NCBI GenBank assembly: GCA_016169945.1
Contig: JADLSH010000256.1
Coordinates: 1,736,001 to 1,800,000, forward strand
From: Trachythela sp. YZ-2020
Taxonomy: Eukaryota > Cnidaria > Anthozoa > Malacalcyonacea > Clavulariidae
Length of the DNA: 64,000 bases
Direction of reading: 5' to 3'
The translations under genes and the position numbers were made by a program. The notes under the pieces are model-generated. The model made no database searches, was not told the origin of the DNA, and worked only from the letters and a program-made list of their open reading frames with translations. This document shows, piece after piece, positions 1 through 12,748 of this stretch (its first letter is position 1; each line of letters starts with the position of its first letter).

Positions 1-282
1 GAAAAGTGTACGAGTGATGCGACCCACTGTCTCGATTTCAATATCAGATTCAAGAACAATAGTCAATTCATTGGCAAAGATTGCGCTCTCCCAAAATATT
101 GTCCGAATTCTGTAGAGGCTTGTAAACTACGAAACAAAACTCATGGAGACATCAAGGAATGCAGCATCGAGTGTTGTGATTCAGATAATTGTAACAACAA
201 TTTTTCAGACAAGGCTTCATCTGTTGCTTTCCAGATCACGTGCTGGCTTCTCATTTTTGCATCTCTTTGCCTTGTCACATAA
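1..282 (+). CDS. Ly6/uPAR-like GPI-anchored protein, last exon (copy 0, partial)
   Basis: The frame is open from base 1 to TAA at 280-282 (93 residues, 5' end outside the window). It reads as the C-terminal part of a three-finger Ly6/uPAR domain: spaced cysteines KCTSDATHC, GKDCALPKYC, EACKLRN and KECSIECCDSDNCN, the last being the family's CC-x4-CN signature. It ends in a hydrophobic stretch (ITCWLLIFASLCLVT) as expected for a GPI-attachment signal, after a small-residue site around SDKASS. This is the most diverged Ly6 copy here and the only one with the full middle-loop cysteine set. The role is probably a cell-surface protein; the ligand is unknown. Confidence 0.8.
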   Translation, partial: EKCTSDATHCLDFNIRFKNNSQFIGKDCALPKYCPNSVEACKLRNKTHGDIKECSIECCDSDNCNNNFSDKASSVAFQITCWLLIFASLCLVT

Positions 283-2177
283 AACTCTGATTGTTTATTC
301 AAAACTTAAAGTGTAACGCATCAAAACTTTTTGCCATATGTATACTACCAACTTTTTAAATGTAATATATCAGAACTGTACTCGGTTCATGTCGCACATC
401 AAAACTAGATGTATAGTAGAAACTGTAGAAGATGTAACTTCGCCGTGTGTTTTACGCCAACAGAACAGTGACCAGTTTTCATATACGGTTAACTAAACTT
501 TCTAAGTACATATATTACCTTTATACTATAGAAGAACTGTTATGTATATATGAACTTTTTGTCGCACTTTATTAAATAGATGTACTTGTCAAATTCTTGT
601 CAACTATAAAGTTCACGTTACATGCCCAGAAGGCAACAAAGAAATGAATGAGAATTATGATAATATTGGTGGAGTGAAAACGCTGGTCATGTTCACTGTT
701 TTTCTGTGCGTACGGCATTTCAACATAACATGGCTCTGTGCATGCCCGTGCATGTAAGATGGCCTTGATATACGTCCTTTAACGTAATTTTCTTTACTGT
801 CATTTACTTTAAAAAAAAGAACTATAATCTATACATGTATGAAGGAAAGAAAGTCCATTGCACCTTACAACACAAATATTACATGATACATTTTTAATTT
901 ACCCTATAGAAGTGCGGCTTACATCACACAATTTTCAATCGATATAAATATTAGCCATACGCAATGCAATGTGGGATACATGCAGGTAGGTCATATTTAT
1001 ATTCATTGTTTGACAGTGGTGTGACGTAAGGACTTCTATAAGGCCCATTCTCTGAATTCAATCCAGGCACCAGACAACATGGATGTCCTTTGGTATATCA
1101 GAAGACGTGTCGTACGGGTGGACCACGTCCACGGTTAATTATGTAAGTAAACACACACACACGTGGATGTAGAAGTCTGACACATGATTAATGCACTAAC
1201 TTAGCAATATTGGAGGGAACTAAGTACGAAAAAGAACATTACTTCACGCGAAATTATCCGTTATTTTGGGTAGCACAAAAATCACCACGAGCACTCCGGA
1301 CTCGGCAGCGATAATCTGAATGAATTCAGCAGAAACTGGTATTTCTAAATTCTCACACAAAGGCCACAGCGTTGCTTTGACGGCTAATTTACATAATTTG
1401 AGTAGTTTTAAATATTTGCCACCCAAAATAACGGAAGCCAAACATCACATGTTTTGTGACGTCAGTACGTCACTTACAAGGGCTGAATAATGATTCGCTA
1501 GAATGCACAATTTAATGCCGGTAAATATTTATGCAACGTTCTGGACAGTTTTGTTCTTATACAGACTGAAATTTTGGTTGTACCACTTTGCACAACAAGT
1601 GAATATATTAAATTGTTCCAAATCTCGCTCGAATTTAGACATCTAAATCATTGAGAGATGTTCCATGGCTCCAGTTTTTGAAGAATAAATAAAATTTGTA
1701 AGACATTTATAAACCATATTTCATAATAGTATTATTATTATTATTATTATTTATCAATCTTTATACAGGATAAAAACATCAGTGTTTACAAGTATATACA
1801 GCTGATATAACATGCAACTCTGCTATCCTTGTTTGTCCTGTTTCAGTGTTTCAGACTGAGAATAAGAACAATTTCTAGTTATAATAAGTACAAGCATATC
1901 ATAATGTTAGTATATCATAATGTTAGTCAAAGGTATATCATAATGTTAGTCAAAGGTATATCAAAGGTATATCAAAGGTATATCATAATGTTAGTCACTA
2001 CACACTTCAATACTCGCTGTAGTCGACTAGTACTGTTAAAGTATCAAAGCTTATTATTGATTGGTGGGCGTAAGACAAAAAATTGCATCCGTCAGTCGCG
2101 TTCTTGATAAAAACAAAAAATAAATGATGAATAATAAACTTAGAAACGAACTTAGAAACAGACATAGCCAGAAGTAT
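283..2177. other. Tail-to-tail spacer between Ly6 copy 0 and FREP copy 1
   Basis: No coding exon is convincing here. The stretch is homologous to the spacers at 16718-18003, 30725-31864, 44314-45443 and 61517-62805, for example the block around 'gacgtgtcgtacgggtgga' and the short (AC)n run near 1150. It lacks the 64-bp-arm foldback element that all later spacers carry, and instead holds an ATT microsatellite (about 1730-1752) and a small minisatellite (1895-1997). Confidence 0.6.
1895..1997. repeat. Minisatellite, about 22-bp unit
   Basis: Four to five imperfect copies of a unit built from 'tatatcataatgttagtc' and 'aaaggtatatc'. It is found only in this first spacer and not at the matching place in the other units. 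The open frame through it is a by-product of the repeat. Confidence 0.75.
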
Positions 2178-4550
2178 CTAGATTTGAATGCATCACAACT
2201 TGAGAGTCTGACTTGGATTGAATAATAATTAATTAATTATTATTCAATCGAGTGAGATGCCGGCAAAATTCAGATATTTACCCACTGCTCAACATGGCAA
2301 ATTCCGCAGTAACCTCATAGGCCGTAGGATGAAAGCATCCAAAAGATGCACCTGGTTAGCCTCGTGTTGGTCGATTGAATAATAATTAATTAATTATTTA
2401 TCAATCAAGTGAGATGCCCGGCAAAATCTAGATATTTACCTACACAACTTGAGTGGGCAGTAGCCGCAGTACTATATATATATGAACTTGTGGTTGTGGT
2501 GAGACGGCTGAACTCAGCAGGTTGGGGGTTGCTGCACCGATCGCTGGGTCACAGTTCGAGGAGTTGCCAGGACCTATAATTGCGTTTTCACAGCTGTTCC
2601 TGGTTAGGTATAATAAATGTAAAACCTCCAAAGTCGAAATATTCGAACCGCCATTGTTTTTGTGTTTTAGTAATTGCGCTTGTCAGCCAAACTCGCACTG
2701 CGCGCGCAGACAGAAAAATGGATTTTCCTGTAATTTTTCATATTGGTCCCCGTAAAGCAACAAAATAAAAAAACGGAATAAATATTGAAACGAATAAATA
2801 ACAAAGATAAAACATACATTTCAAATCTTGTTAAAACACATTGTACATTTTGCTTGCATTTATCTTTCGTCAAACTTCAATTCATTGGCTGTTGTTTCAA
2901 AATACCGTTTAACGTTTAATTCTACTTATCAACATCCTAATTCAATCAAAATTTGTGTTTGGTAAAAAACCCACCTGTATCAAAAACAGGAATATATAAA
3001 TATACATACAATTCACGATCAAGGAACAAATGATTCATTCACTAAACTAAAGTCTTGGCCAAACGTAAACATTGTCATGAAATATTTGTGATTTTGCTCG
3101 CGGAAATCAAATGTTTCCGTCTCCATCTGCTGGAAACATTGGCTTTATTGCGAAACAAAAAACATTCCCAGAAAGCAAAATAACAAAATTTGCTTCCCAG
3201 AAAATTTTGATGGAAACACCCTTTGTCGTTTGCCGACGCTGGTATTTTGTCCGTTTAAATGAAACATTGGTAAGACAAATAATATGACAAATATCTTTTG
3301 CGCAACAATGTTTCCAGTTAATCCCAGTCTTTAAGGGATGTTTGAGGTAACTCTGAGAAAACCTCTAATTGAAAGAAAAATGTCCCAGGCACCAGCAAAA
3401 TTCATCATAAAAAAGATCCAATTGGGAGAAATATAAAATCCATAATTTCATCTATAACCTAATATAAAATGAAAGAAATTTTTTTTCATCCTTATAATTG
3501 AGATTTTCATTTTCATCCTAAAATCAGATTATTGGATCTGGTAAGGGCCTATGCTCAAAACGAGATTGCATGTAACATACAATAAGCTGTCCTGGCTTTT
3601 GTCTACTAAAGTTCTACTTATCGTATTCTTATTGCCATATATTATATTGTTTTGCAGTATTATTTAGCCACTATGAGAATGTAGGAACGATTTAGAAATT
3701 TCCTCAGTTCTTGTGTTTAGAATTCAGATCATCATCATTTTTGTGTTTTTTCTTCTTCGTTGTTTTCAGACTGGCGCCTTCATCGTTCCTTTCTTCCTTG
3801 AAGGAATTTTCCACATAATTATACAATCTCACTAACATTTCTCATTTTTCAGTACACAGAAACATTTCTGGGGATAACTTTTCATCAGTCGTTGCTTGAG
3901 TATTTAGACTCTATATTTAGATGCATACATTTAGCTATATTAAGCAATGATAACAAATTTCTCCAGCATACAATGATATACTTTTCTTGCTTATTTCCGA
4001 TGACCTCCGTCTCGATTACTTTCTTATGCATCAGTCAAATCCAGCGTACCCATCCCCACCAGGAATTAAACAAATTGCGTATGCGGTGCTAATGCCCAAA
4101 TGGATCACAAAATGGAGTAATGCCAGACCCAAGCCAGAAGAAAGTGTGGAATTCCCCACCCGGGGCCTTATTCCACTTTTGAAAGCAGATATTATTACAA
4201 AAATATAAGCACGTTAATGTTGGTACAAGGCAAAACAACTTTACATAGCAAATATTAATAATTTTTGTAACATGTACTGTAATATAAAAAGCTATATCAA
4301 TTTAGCATATTGTAAAAGAATAGTAATGCTTCGTTAGTGTCCGTATGAACAAAAACATTGCAGCCAAGGAGAGTCTAATGGGAACATTGCAGGAACTACA
4401 ACGTTAAGCTCAGGAGAAGAGTCGTCCGCTCCAGACAAGCGGGCCGCCCTTCATTGAGGCCCCGGTTCGGGCACTTACCTACAGACACCACAAATATAAT
4501 TTACACTCAATAATTTTCCATCTATAAAACCCTTCAATAGCCAGAAGTGA
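2178..4550. mobile_element. 2.4 kb insertion flanked by a 12-bp direct repeat
   Basis: The other units run directly from 'gccagaagt' into the FREP 3' flank. Here that site is split: 'atagccagaagt' occurs at 2166-2177 and again ending at about 4548, which looks like a target-site duplication of about 12 bp. The inserted DNA has no long open frame and no clear terminal inverted repeats. It contains two direct copies (about 2216-2283 and 2371-2443) of a block that starts with an AT-rich palindrome. The long duplication would fit a retroposon, but no poly-A or simple-repeat tail is evident, so the class is unknown. Confidence 0.6.
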
Positions 4551-4823
4551 GTAAAGTTGAATGTGATGTGATAGGTTTTTATTGAAAATAAACAGTGATA
4601 CACATGCAGTTAGGTAATATCAACAAGGATTTATATTTTCAATATTACATAGTTTATACTAAAATATCTGTCTAATGCAACAGCTTGTTATATATGCATG
4701 TTGAAGTCTATTACAATCTAGAAAATTAATATTTTGAATAAATGTGCATGATTTATGAATTAAGTTATTTTTCTCTTACACAATTGTGCAGTGTATATTT
4801 GAGAAGAAAACGTGGTCCTGAGA

Positions 4824-7800
4824 CTAAAATTGCGCAGGACGGATTTTCATCTCAGTTTTTTTCATAGATCTGTTGTCGTTTTTCCAGTGGTACCAGTTAA
4901 TTCCTTTCCAAGATCTCTGACCATCCTGCAGGTACTGACCGTTGAGGTTGGAGTAGTGACAGGACCTATACCACCATGCACCTTTGCAGCGCACAGCGCA
5001 GTTGCTACCCCATTGATCATTATCTCTGTCATAGGTCGAGAATTTCATTCCGTTGTGATGCTTCAAGGAATCACCAGCATTGCCTTAGAAAAAACATTCG
5101 TTGAACCCTTTTAAAGTTTGAGATTTTTAGTATCCGATACTCACAGCAATGTGTTAAATTAACCTAAAAATCAATGCTTAAAATGTCAATATAAAGTTCA
5201 AATCTCGAGCATTTATCTGTATTGGCAAATTTTCAATGACTAAACTTTTTGAATATTCTTTAATGTTTTGTGTTTAAAATTGTCCGTGATTTCGCATTTA
5301 GGTTAAATGACTTTTACAGATTATTGATTATTTAAACACCACAATACTTTCGTAGTAGCGTCACATCTGTAATTAGTCGCTGGGGCAACAACGACTATGG
5401 GTTTCGGCATTTTTCTCTAATCTGAAATCTCCGTGGATGGTAAGAAATGGAATGCTTCATGTAAATAGAATATAGTTGACACAGACACAAATAAATAATG
5501 GCGACCGGGAATAACGTTTGTATGATTAATATTTTAATAGCCCCGGCTAGCGACTTAACGCTCAACAGAGCATCTTGTTCATACTATATTTTAACTGCCT
5601 CGCTACCAAAGAGGCCACCCAGAGGGGGCATCTGCCCTCAGGCCCCAGCTAAAGAGGCCACAAATAGAAATGAAGTATAATATGCATATATATTACTAAA
5701 GAGTCTCTCAGAATACAGGAATTTTCCATTCCTGAGACCCTAGATTTCATTCTTACCCGGACTCTCCGAAAGTATTTTAGTACTGAATGCAGACTGAGAG
5801 TGCTATTTAAAACGTTGAAGACTACAGGACGTAATCCAGAAGTTCAAGGATATGGAAATCGGTTTTCTAAACAAGAACATGACCCCAAAGATCTTTGACG
5901 ATGGAAAATAGCTAGTGCCCAAAATCTCCGCTCTGTGCAGCCCTGCTTGCTACTATATAGCAAGGGTTGGGTTAATTGTTCAATGTACTGAAAGTTCAAC
6001 CTGACCTTATACTGCCGTATTTTATGAAATTTATATTTATCAAATCATATTTACCTGAAAAACTTCCGACGTTCAGTTTATAACTGTCAGACTCAGAAGC
6101 CACAGAAAACGATCCATATTTGGCGTACGGCGTGCTACTATCAAAATCAGTCAAGTCAACTCTAAGAACATTTTGTCGTGATTTTGACAAGCGATGTATT
6201 TTGTCCAACCCAAGCCAAAAATTTCCGTTCAAATCACCAAAACCATTTTTGTAATCTTGCCACCCACGATAGAAATTTACACTAGCGTCCACTCTTCTTT
6301 GAAACACTGTCCAGCCTCCGCCATCAGTCTGCATATCACATCTCACTTGGAAAGATCCAAGGCGACCAGGGTCGATAGTATAAACGCCATCTTGTCTCAC
6401 TCCACTTTTATAGAGATCAGCACAACCTCTTATTAAAGCTGTGAAAGGTAACAGGTTTTTGTCAAAGTATAATGTAGAGGAGCTGGTGTAGCCTGCTCAT
6501 TATTTGTTGCCATGAACCAGTGAATCAAGCCTGTGTAGCTTATGAGTTATGAATGTTTCTAATCTGAGGAAGTATTTAGACTTTACTTTAATCGGATAGA
6601 CAAACTTAACTTGACATTTCATCCGAATAGCATTAAAATTGGCTCGTAAGTGCCAATATGAGAATTTTTCGGAGACGTGTTTTTCAATTTATGCTTATTT
6701 ACGTTGAAACTATATCATTTATAGCGTTAGCTTAAACTATTATACTTGCAAGTCGTCATGTTCACTAATCAAAATTATACATGTCGAAGACGACACAAAA
6801 CTGAGATAAACAACATAAGGAATTACAACATAACCAACCCTTCACCACGTCATTGACAGTCTTTTTCAAGCTCCCCAACTGTGATTTGAGTTCAGCAAGA
6901 CTTTCGTTGAGCTGTGAAAAATATTTACATTAGTTTTCACTATTGTCGGTATATGGCGAGTAGAAACTTGCAACATTTAATTCGATGCACCATGTATACG
7001 GCATAGATTAGGTATATAGAAGTATTCACCCAAGTTAATATTTTGGTTGATCATGGGAACAACGCATTTTAGACATCCATGATGTCAGAGTTATTGATGG
7101 TAGATCAAGATCAATATTACCTTCTTTTCTTCACCAATCACGTTCGACCTGATACGATCATTGACACAGGGGCGTCGTGGGTCCCATGTTTTAGGGAGGC
7201 CCAAGGGCAGCATTTTTCCGACAAACAAAATTTTTTCCGACATAAATAATATATGAAGTCATACGAAAATGTTCATAAGTTTGATTCTTAGAAAAAATCG
7301 TGAAGTGCGAAAAGGTGAAGTGGAAAACAGGCTGCAAAATGGTGAACTTATGTAATTTGGTCTGATATCAGTAAATTAGTACGTAACAAATTTCCAATTT
7401 TCCGACGGGTCTCAACGATAGGGGGGGCATGCCCCCCCCGGCCACTGCGCCACTGCATTGACAGTCTTGTTCAAACTTCTCAACTGTGATTTGAGTTCAC
7501 TCAAACTTTTCTTCAGTTGTTCGAAATCTGTTTTATGTTGATTACGTTGATTGGTTACCTGTGAAAAAGCGGATTTATAACATTTTACGCTGTAGTGGGT
7601 GCGAAGTGATTTGAAGTTCGAGACCCATGTACGATATAGTTGATTCAAAATATTCGAGTGGCCTTTCTATTTCAGAACTGAAAGTAATGATCGTCCAACA
7701 ATGATCCTCCGAGCATTTTCAATGGAAAAATGTTTCCATGTAGTTTGATAATACTGAGGATTGAATGAGAATCAATTATTTATCGGTAATTTAGAATATA

Positions 7801-10800
7801 ACTTGTTAAAAGAATTCACTTGCCTTTGTTTCAACGTGGTCCAATTTTGGTTTGACCTGTTCTGCAGCTTTTTTCAACACCTAAATTAGGAGGGAAATTT
7901 GAATTAGGCATTTTGGATACCAAGATGTTAGTTATTGAGGGTAGATCAAGGTCAATGTTACCTTTGTTTCGTCACCAATCACATTCCATGTTTCATTTGA
8001 TCTTACATAAAGTTTTTTGTTGTCTTTACGATATTCCAATAACCCTGGCACAGGCGGTACTTTCTGGGCAGCGGCACTATCTGGGACAACAACAATCTGT
8101 AAAGGGATATTGTATACACATTTGACTAGGCTTATTTGGTTTTTAAAAGATGGACACTCTTACACTGTGTTAATATGATAAATATTCTACTTCATTCATG
8201 TAATGTTAGATTTAATATATCAGTTCCTTACACCATCGTTCAGAAGATTTTTATCCTGATTACATCGTCCCTAGAAAGACACGAAGGATCATAGCTTTTA
8301 TTATGTTTTCTACAAAAACTCTCGTCAACAACTGTCTACTTTTATTTTGAAAGAACTAAGGTTAACTGGAAAACAACATCCCAGATCTATAAACGTTGTT
8401 CCTTATTCATCAACGTTAATGGATCGCCACTGAAAAAGTGATGAAAAACTAACCATTACTGGAACAGCATTTCCATTATATAACTTGTACCAAACAACTT
8501 TTCCTTCAGCAACAGTTACTTTATACTCCATGCATTTATTCCAGACTCTTTTTGGCAGTGATGATCTCACCCAAAACCATGTATAGACATTCTTGACAAC
8601 TGTTCCACCATTTTTAGCTCTGCATTCAGTACCACAATAGTTTTTCTTGCCACCAACAGGACCAAAACAACCGCAACACTAAAAGTACGTAAAATGATCA
8701 TTTACCAAAAGACAAGTATTCCTAAATTTCAAATATCGTCATGAGCGAATAATTAAAATAAAATGAAAAAACCTACTTTATGATTTTCACAGCCTACAAA
8801 TGAAGTTGAATCATGAGTGATTCCAGAAGTATTTCCAGACGCACTGTAGCTGTAAGAAAAGTGTATTTATTATTTTCAGAAGTAGATCCTTGTGCTGTGT
8901 TGTGATAATATACGATCATTGTGCTGTGTTGTGATAATATACGATCATTGTGTTGTGTTAAAAACGGTAACACTGGCATTTGTGCATTATATATGTTTAC
9001 CTAAAAGTTCCTGAAAAGTCAATTTGAACTGGATAGTATCTGTGGAAGGCGAAACCAACTGAACATGGATGTGCCAAACAATAATTCAACATGTCCTACA
9101 TAATAAATTGAACTTCATGTAATTCAGACAGGGCTTGTGATTCAAAATTACTGAACTATAAACCTGAAAAACTTACCCAACCAAAACCGTTTGACTTGGA
9201 ATGATATGAACTGAAATGTGAACAGCGAAATTTTGTTGAGACAATTTCTTCAGTCTGAAGATCTTTAACATAAGAAATATCTCCTATTCCTGGTGATAAT
9301 CTACCACATCCTCCTTCATTGATCATCAAAAGATTTTTTAAAGGACGTTTGTTGTGTAGTCTGAATGACCTACATAGATATTAAAAGGATTTAAAACAGT
9401 GATGGTACATTATCATTTATGATCTATTACCTTAACATGGATCAACACCTTACCCAATGCATCTATAATAATTACCAATCATTACCATCATGACGTGACC
9501 ATCATGAGGATCACCATAATCATCATCATCACCCTCATCACCATCACTATCATCATCACTATCATCAATATTACCGTCATCGTGATCATCATCATCGTCA
9601 TTTCCATCATCATCAAAATTATCATCATCATTACCAGTAACAAACTTATTTCCATTGGGGGCTCATCTGCTCATTTAATTTCACTTTGTTAGAACAAAGT
9701 GCATATAAATATGATCAAAGTGAATATAATCGCGCAGGAAATCTGAACAGTTACGCTAAACAGTTACGATTGCGCGTAGATAGAATAATGCCCAGTACAA
9801 CTTGGCAGATAAAAATTAAGATGTATTAAATCCTTTTGTTAATGCTGTACCTACCAATGAGCTTTTGTTTTACTGAAATCTTCTTGTGTTGCCACTTGAA
9901 CGCGGAAGTCAAGAATTGAAGCATCACCAAGTGAGCTGGACCAATGAGGTTCCCCAAATGGTTCAACTGTCTTGTTATTGGAGGGTACTGTCCACGTGAC
10001 TGAGCTGTTTTTACGACCAATCAACGCCCAACCACCACCGTCAGTGCTCATGTCGCACCACACCTAATACAAACATGTTTACCGCGATAAATTTCATGAA
10101 AATTTGCAGGAAACATGCTTAATATAAAGAGGTACCATTGTTGAAACATCTCCAGACAATTTGATCCAATAAAATCCATCCTTTGCCTCGGCATTTTTCT
10201 CAAGAGCATCTGAACAGTCGTAAGCAGGATTGAAAAACTCCCCAGTTGGATTGGAACCTTACAAAAGAATAATAAAATTATGATTAGTGTGTGAATTTTG
10301 TGAGCTTGCATTGACAGTAAATTACCAAGAGGGAAATTTTTAAGTAATTACGACTACTGGGGTAAAGTCTGTGTGAGGGTCTTTTCCTTTGTAGTTTACC
10401 CTAAATATAGTAAGACCATTATTTTCTGACCTTCATTGCAAACTAATGAGTAAAACACAGGCAAATATGAAGATGTCGAAAGCCTAGTAACAGATTTTAC
10501 AGATATAAAAATAGAATGAAAAACTGTCAGTAGTGAATTGAATATTAAATGTAAAGTTTGAGAAACGTGGCAAAAGTGATCTTATTTATTGTAATTTAAG
10601 AAGTATTCGAGGTATATGATAGAGTTTTTCAACAGCTTTCTTTTGTTGTTAACAATTTAAAACAGGTAATCAGTGTCAAATAGTTTTTTATAGGAGTCGC
10701 TTTTTAGTGCCATTTCAGTGAAAAATACAATTAAGCATTTTTGAGCCAAGGAAAATGAAAACTTACGCTAATGGTCAGCCAGTTTATATCTGCAAAATGA

Positions 10801-12748
10801 CTATATTTTAGATCTTCAATGATTACTTCATTTTGATAAATTGCCTGGTTACAAATTCTCTACATGCTTTAATTCGTTATATACAGTAAAAATTCTAATT
10901 TTTGTTGTTACAAGATCGAAGTACAAAGTGTCAAAGAAATCGAATTACAAATCAATCTCATAGACAATCCATATTTCCTGGACAGATTTCATGTTCTTCT
11001 GTTGGTCTCTTTGTATTATTGTTGAGAAGCTCGACTCTACTTCTTAACAAACAATAGAAACCACTAACTCACTGTTACTCGCCTACTGTTGAAATCCCTT
11101 TTACTTTTGTACTGACATTTCAGTAGGGACACTTGCCAGAACTATGGCAAGGTGGTATGTGCGAATGATTTTGTATGGCGAAAAGATGTGACATAAACAT
11201 CAAACACTCAGACAGGCATTTGACATCTGTAGTGCATGTATACCTGGTAATCTTACCTGGGTTCCAGAGGTTTTGGAGAGTTTGCTAAGCTAGGGTACCC
11301 TCTAGAAGCATTACCTCTGCTCTGACGTCAGGATATCCTAATCTGTACCTTCAGCAAAACATTTCAAAACTTTCAAGACAAAGATGTTTAGAACGCATTT
11401 AGGATTCAAATATGTCCAAATAGTATTAAAATTTCGGATATTGTCCAGTTCTCCGATAACATTTTTGTGTGAATGGGGGGGCTTACTAGAGGGGGGGGGC
11501 TTAGAGAGGTGGGCTTGATAAATTTCTCCATCCAAAAAGGGGGCTTATTAGAGAGGGGGGGCTTATTTGAGAGAGGGTGCTTATTAGAGAGATTACGGTA
11601 TACTTCAATTTTATCTAAAATTCAATCTTAGACGTTTTGTAAAACCTTTTGAATGTTAGTTCATAAAACTTAACTGCTTTTGGGGGTTTTCGCTGGATAC
11701 GCTTTTCCATAAAGTTCGCCTTGAAATGATTTCATTTCTTAAATGAATTCTCCTTTAAATCATGCATTTTTCAATATAATACCAGGTGATCCTTAAACGC
11801 ACACCTATACACTGACATCCACCTCACAGACATCAATTTTATAAGGACCCCCAGAAACGTCGTTGTCTCGTTTGCGCGTTGTATATTGTATGTAAATATC
11901 GATTTAAATAACAATACAATGTGGAAAATTATGTCTGGTTTACCTTATATATGGTGTCATATTTGTGGTTTAAATATTCATTACATGGCGGTTTATAAAG
12001 ATTACGAGTTCCCGTGTACTATATAGATGTATACAGTGTATGGAAAGTTGCAATCTCTCTAAACCGCCATAATAGACATAAAGCCGTTTGTGTAGGACGC
12101 CTGTGATCAAGATGACAAGATCGGACCATATAGCGAGAGCAACTGTTTTAGATTGGGTTTGTACTTTGTAGGCAACTTATGTTATCAATAAATGGCATAA
12201 GTTTAAAGGTCTTGTGTACAGACTCGTGTATACACGAAAGCATTTACTGTTTACTCATAAATTACTCGAATTTTTACAGTTTAGTGATAAAACGCCATAA
12301 TTTTTACCGTTTACTAATTTTCAGACCCTCCCCCCACCCCAGACCCTCTTATCGCGCCGTACCATCAGTTGTTTGCCAGACATAAACTTTATCTTCTTCA
12401 GAACAAACCAACAGTCTGTCATTGTTTTGACGATCTTTTACCATGATTAACTTGCCATGATTTTTTTCATTACATTTTCCTGGGTTATAACCTCGAAGAC
12501 TGACTTTCTATAAAAGTATCGACCATTTAATAGGACAAATATTTTACTGCCACATAGTGTGTGGTATGTCAGCTAATCATGCATGAATATACTATATTAC
12601 TTAGGCATAAATAAAGTTTGAATCGAATGACCCAAATGTGAGCATAGAATCACTTGCCTTTAGTTCAGCTGAGGTACCCAGCCACAAGTGATCCAGCGAA
12701 AACAACACGACCAACGGAACGAACAGTGAGATATACATGGTGAAAATT
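4824..12748 (-). CDS. Secreted fibrinogen-related protein (FREP) copy 1, near-complete gene
   Basis: Exons on the minus strand: 12658-12748 (ATG at 12738), 12363-12507, 10136-10257, 9855-10063, 9177-9369, 9001-9095, 8777-8849, 8454-8678, 7962-8096, 7824-7880, [7121-7558, interrupted by a hAT-like element], 6839-6911, 6055-6438, 4824-5083 (stop). All junctions match in phase; without the bracketed exon the CDS is 2052 nt (683 residues). Modules: signal peptide 1-23 (MYISLFVPLVVLFSL core); Cys-pair module 28-75 (GKCNEKNHGK, LLVCSEE); FReD-like module about 90-250 (DGFYWIKLSG, WCDMSTDGGGW); Cys-rich segment near 307 (CCGCFGPVGGKKNYCGTEC); strand resembling the collagen XV/XVIII trimerisation region (GLLEYRKDNKKLYVR) about 400-413; coiled coil 427-469; canonical FReD 470-683 with CDMQTDGGGWTVFQRR, calcium-site-like DRDND, GAWWYRSCHYSNLNG and C-terminal KIRPAQF. 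Two donors are GC rather than GT (after 12658 and 7824). Likely an oligomeric secreted lectin-like protein; ligand unknown. Confidence 0.87.
7167..7455. mobile_element. Non-autonomous hAT-like element inside a FREP coiled-coil exon
   Basis: 289 bp flanked by the 8-bp duplication CATTGACA (7159-7166 and 7456-7463). Imperfect terminal inverted repeats start CAGGGGCGTCGTGG on one side and CAGTGGCGCAGTGG on the other. An 8-bp duplication and CAG-GGCG type ends are typical of hAT elements. No transposase. Near one end is a G7/C8 palindrome (about 7421-7439). It interrupts the exon at 7121-7558. The same insertion is in unit 4 (47925-48214); units 2 and 3 have the uninterrupted exon. Confidence 0.88.
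9484..9637. repeat. Imperfect (ATC)n microsatellite in a FREP intron
   Basis: Run of atc/acc/att triplets in the intron between the WCDMSTDGGGW exon and the next exon. Shorter versions lie at 23464-23588, 37029-37153 and 50236-50334. In unit 4 it is the left breakpoint of an exon-removing deletion. The Ile-rich open frame through it is not a gene. Confidence 0.9.
11475..11602. repeat. G-run repeat, right half of an inverted-repeat element
   Basis: Several runs of 5-9 G separated by 'cttattagaga'-type spacers, ending in 'agagagattacggtata'. In the other units this is the right part of an element with inverted ends 'tataccgtaatctctct' and 'agagagattacggtata'. Unit 1 has lost the left part. The spaced G-runs could form G-quadruplexes. 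It lies in the large FREP intron between exons 2 and 3. Confidence 0.7.

Noticed and set aside
2490..2575. Possible tRNA-derived SINE (GTTCGAGG resembling a B box)
   Set aside because: No convincing A box at the right distance, no cloverleaf and no tail.
3892..4208. Two overlapping plus-strand frames of 66-73 codons
   Set aside because: No family resemblance, no splice or start support, and located inside the unit 1-only insertion.
9495..9692. Ile-rich open frame (also in units 2 and 3)
   Set aside because: Translation of the (ATC)n microsatellite in an intron.
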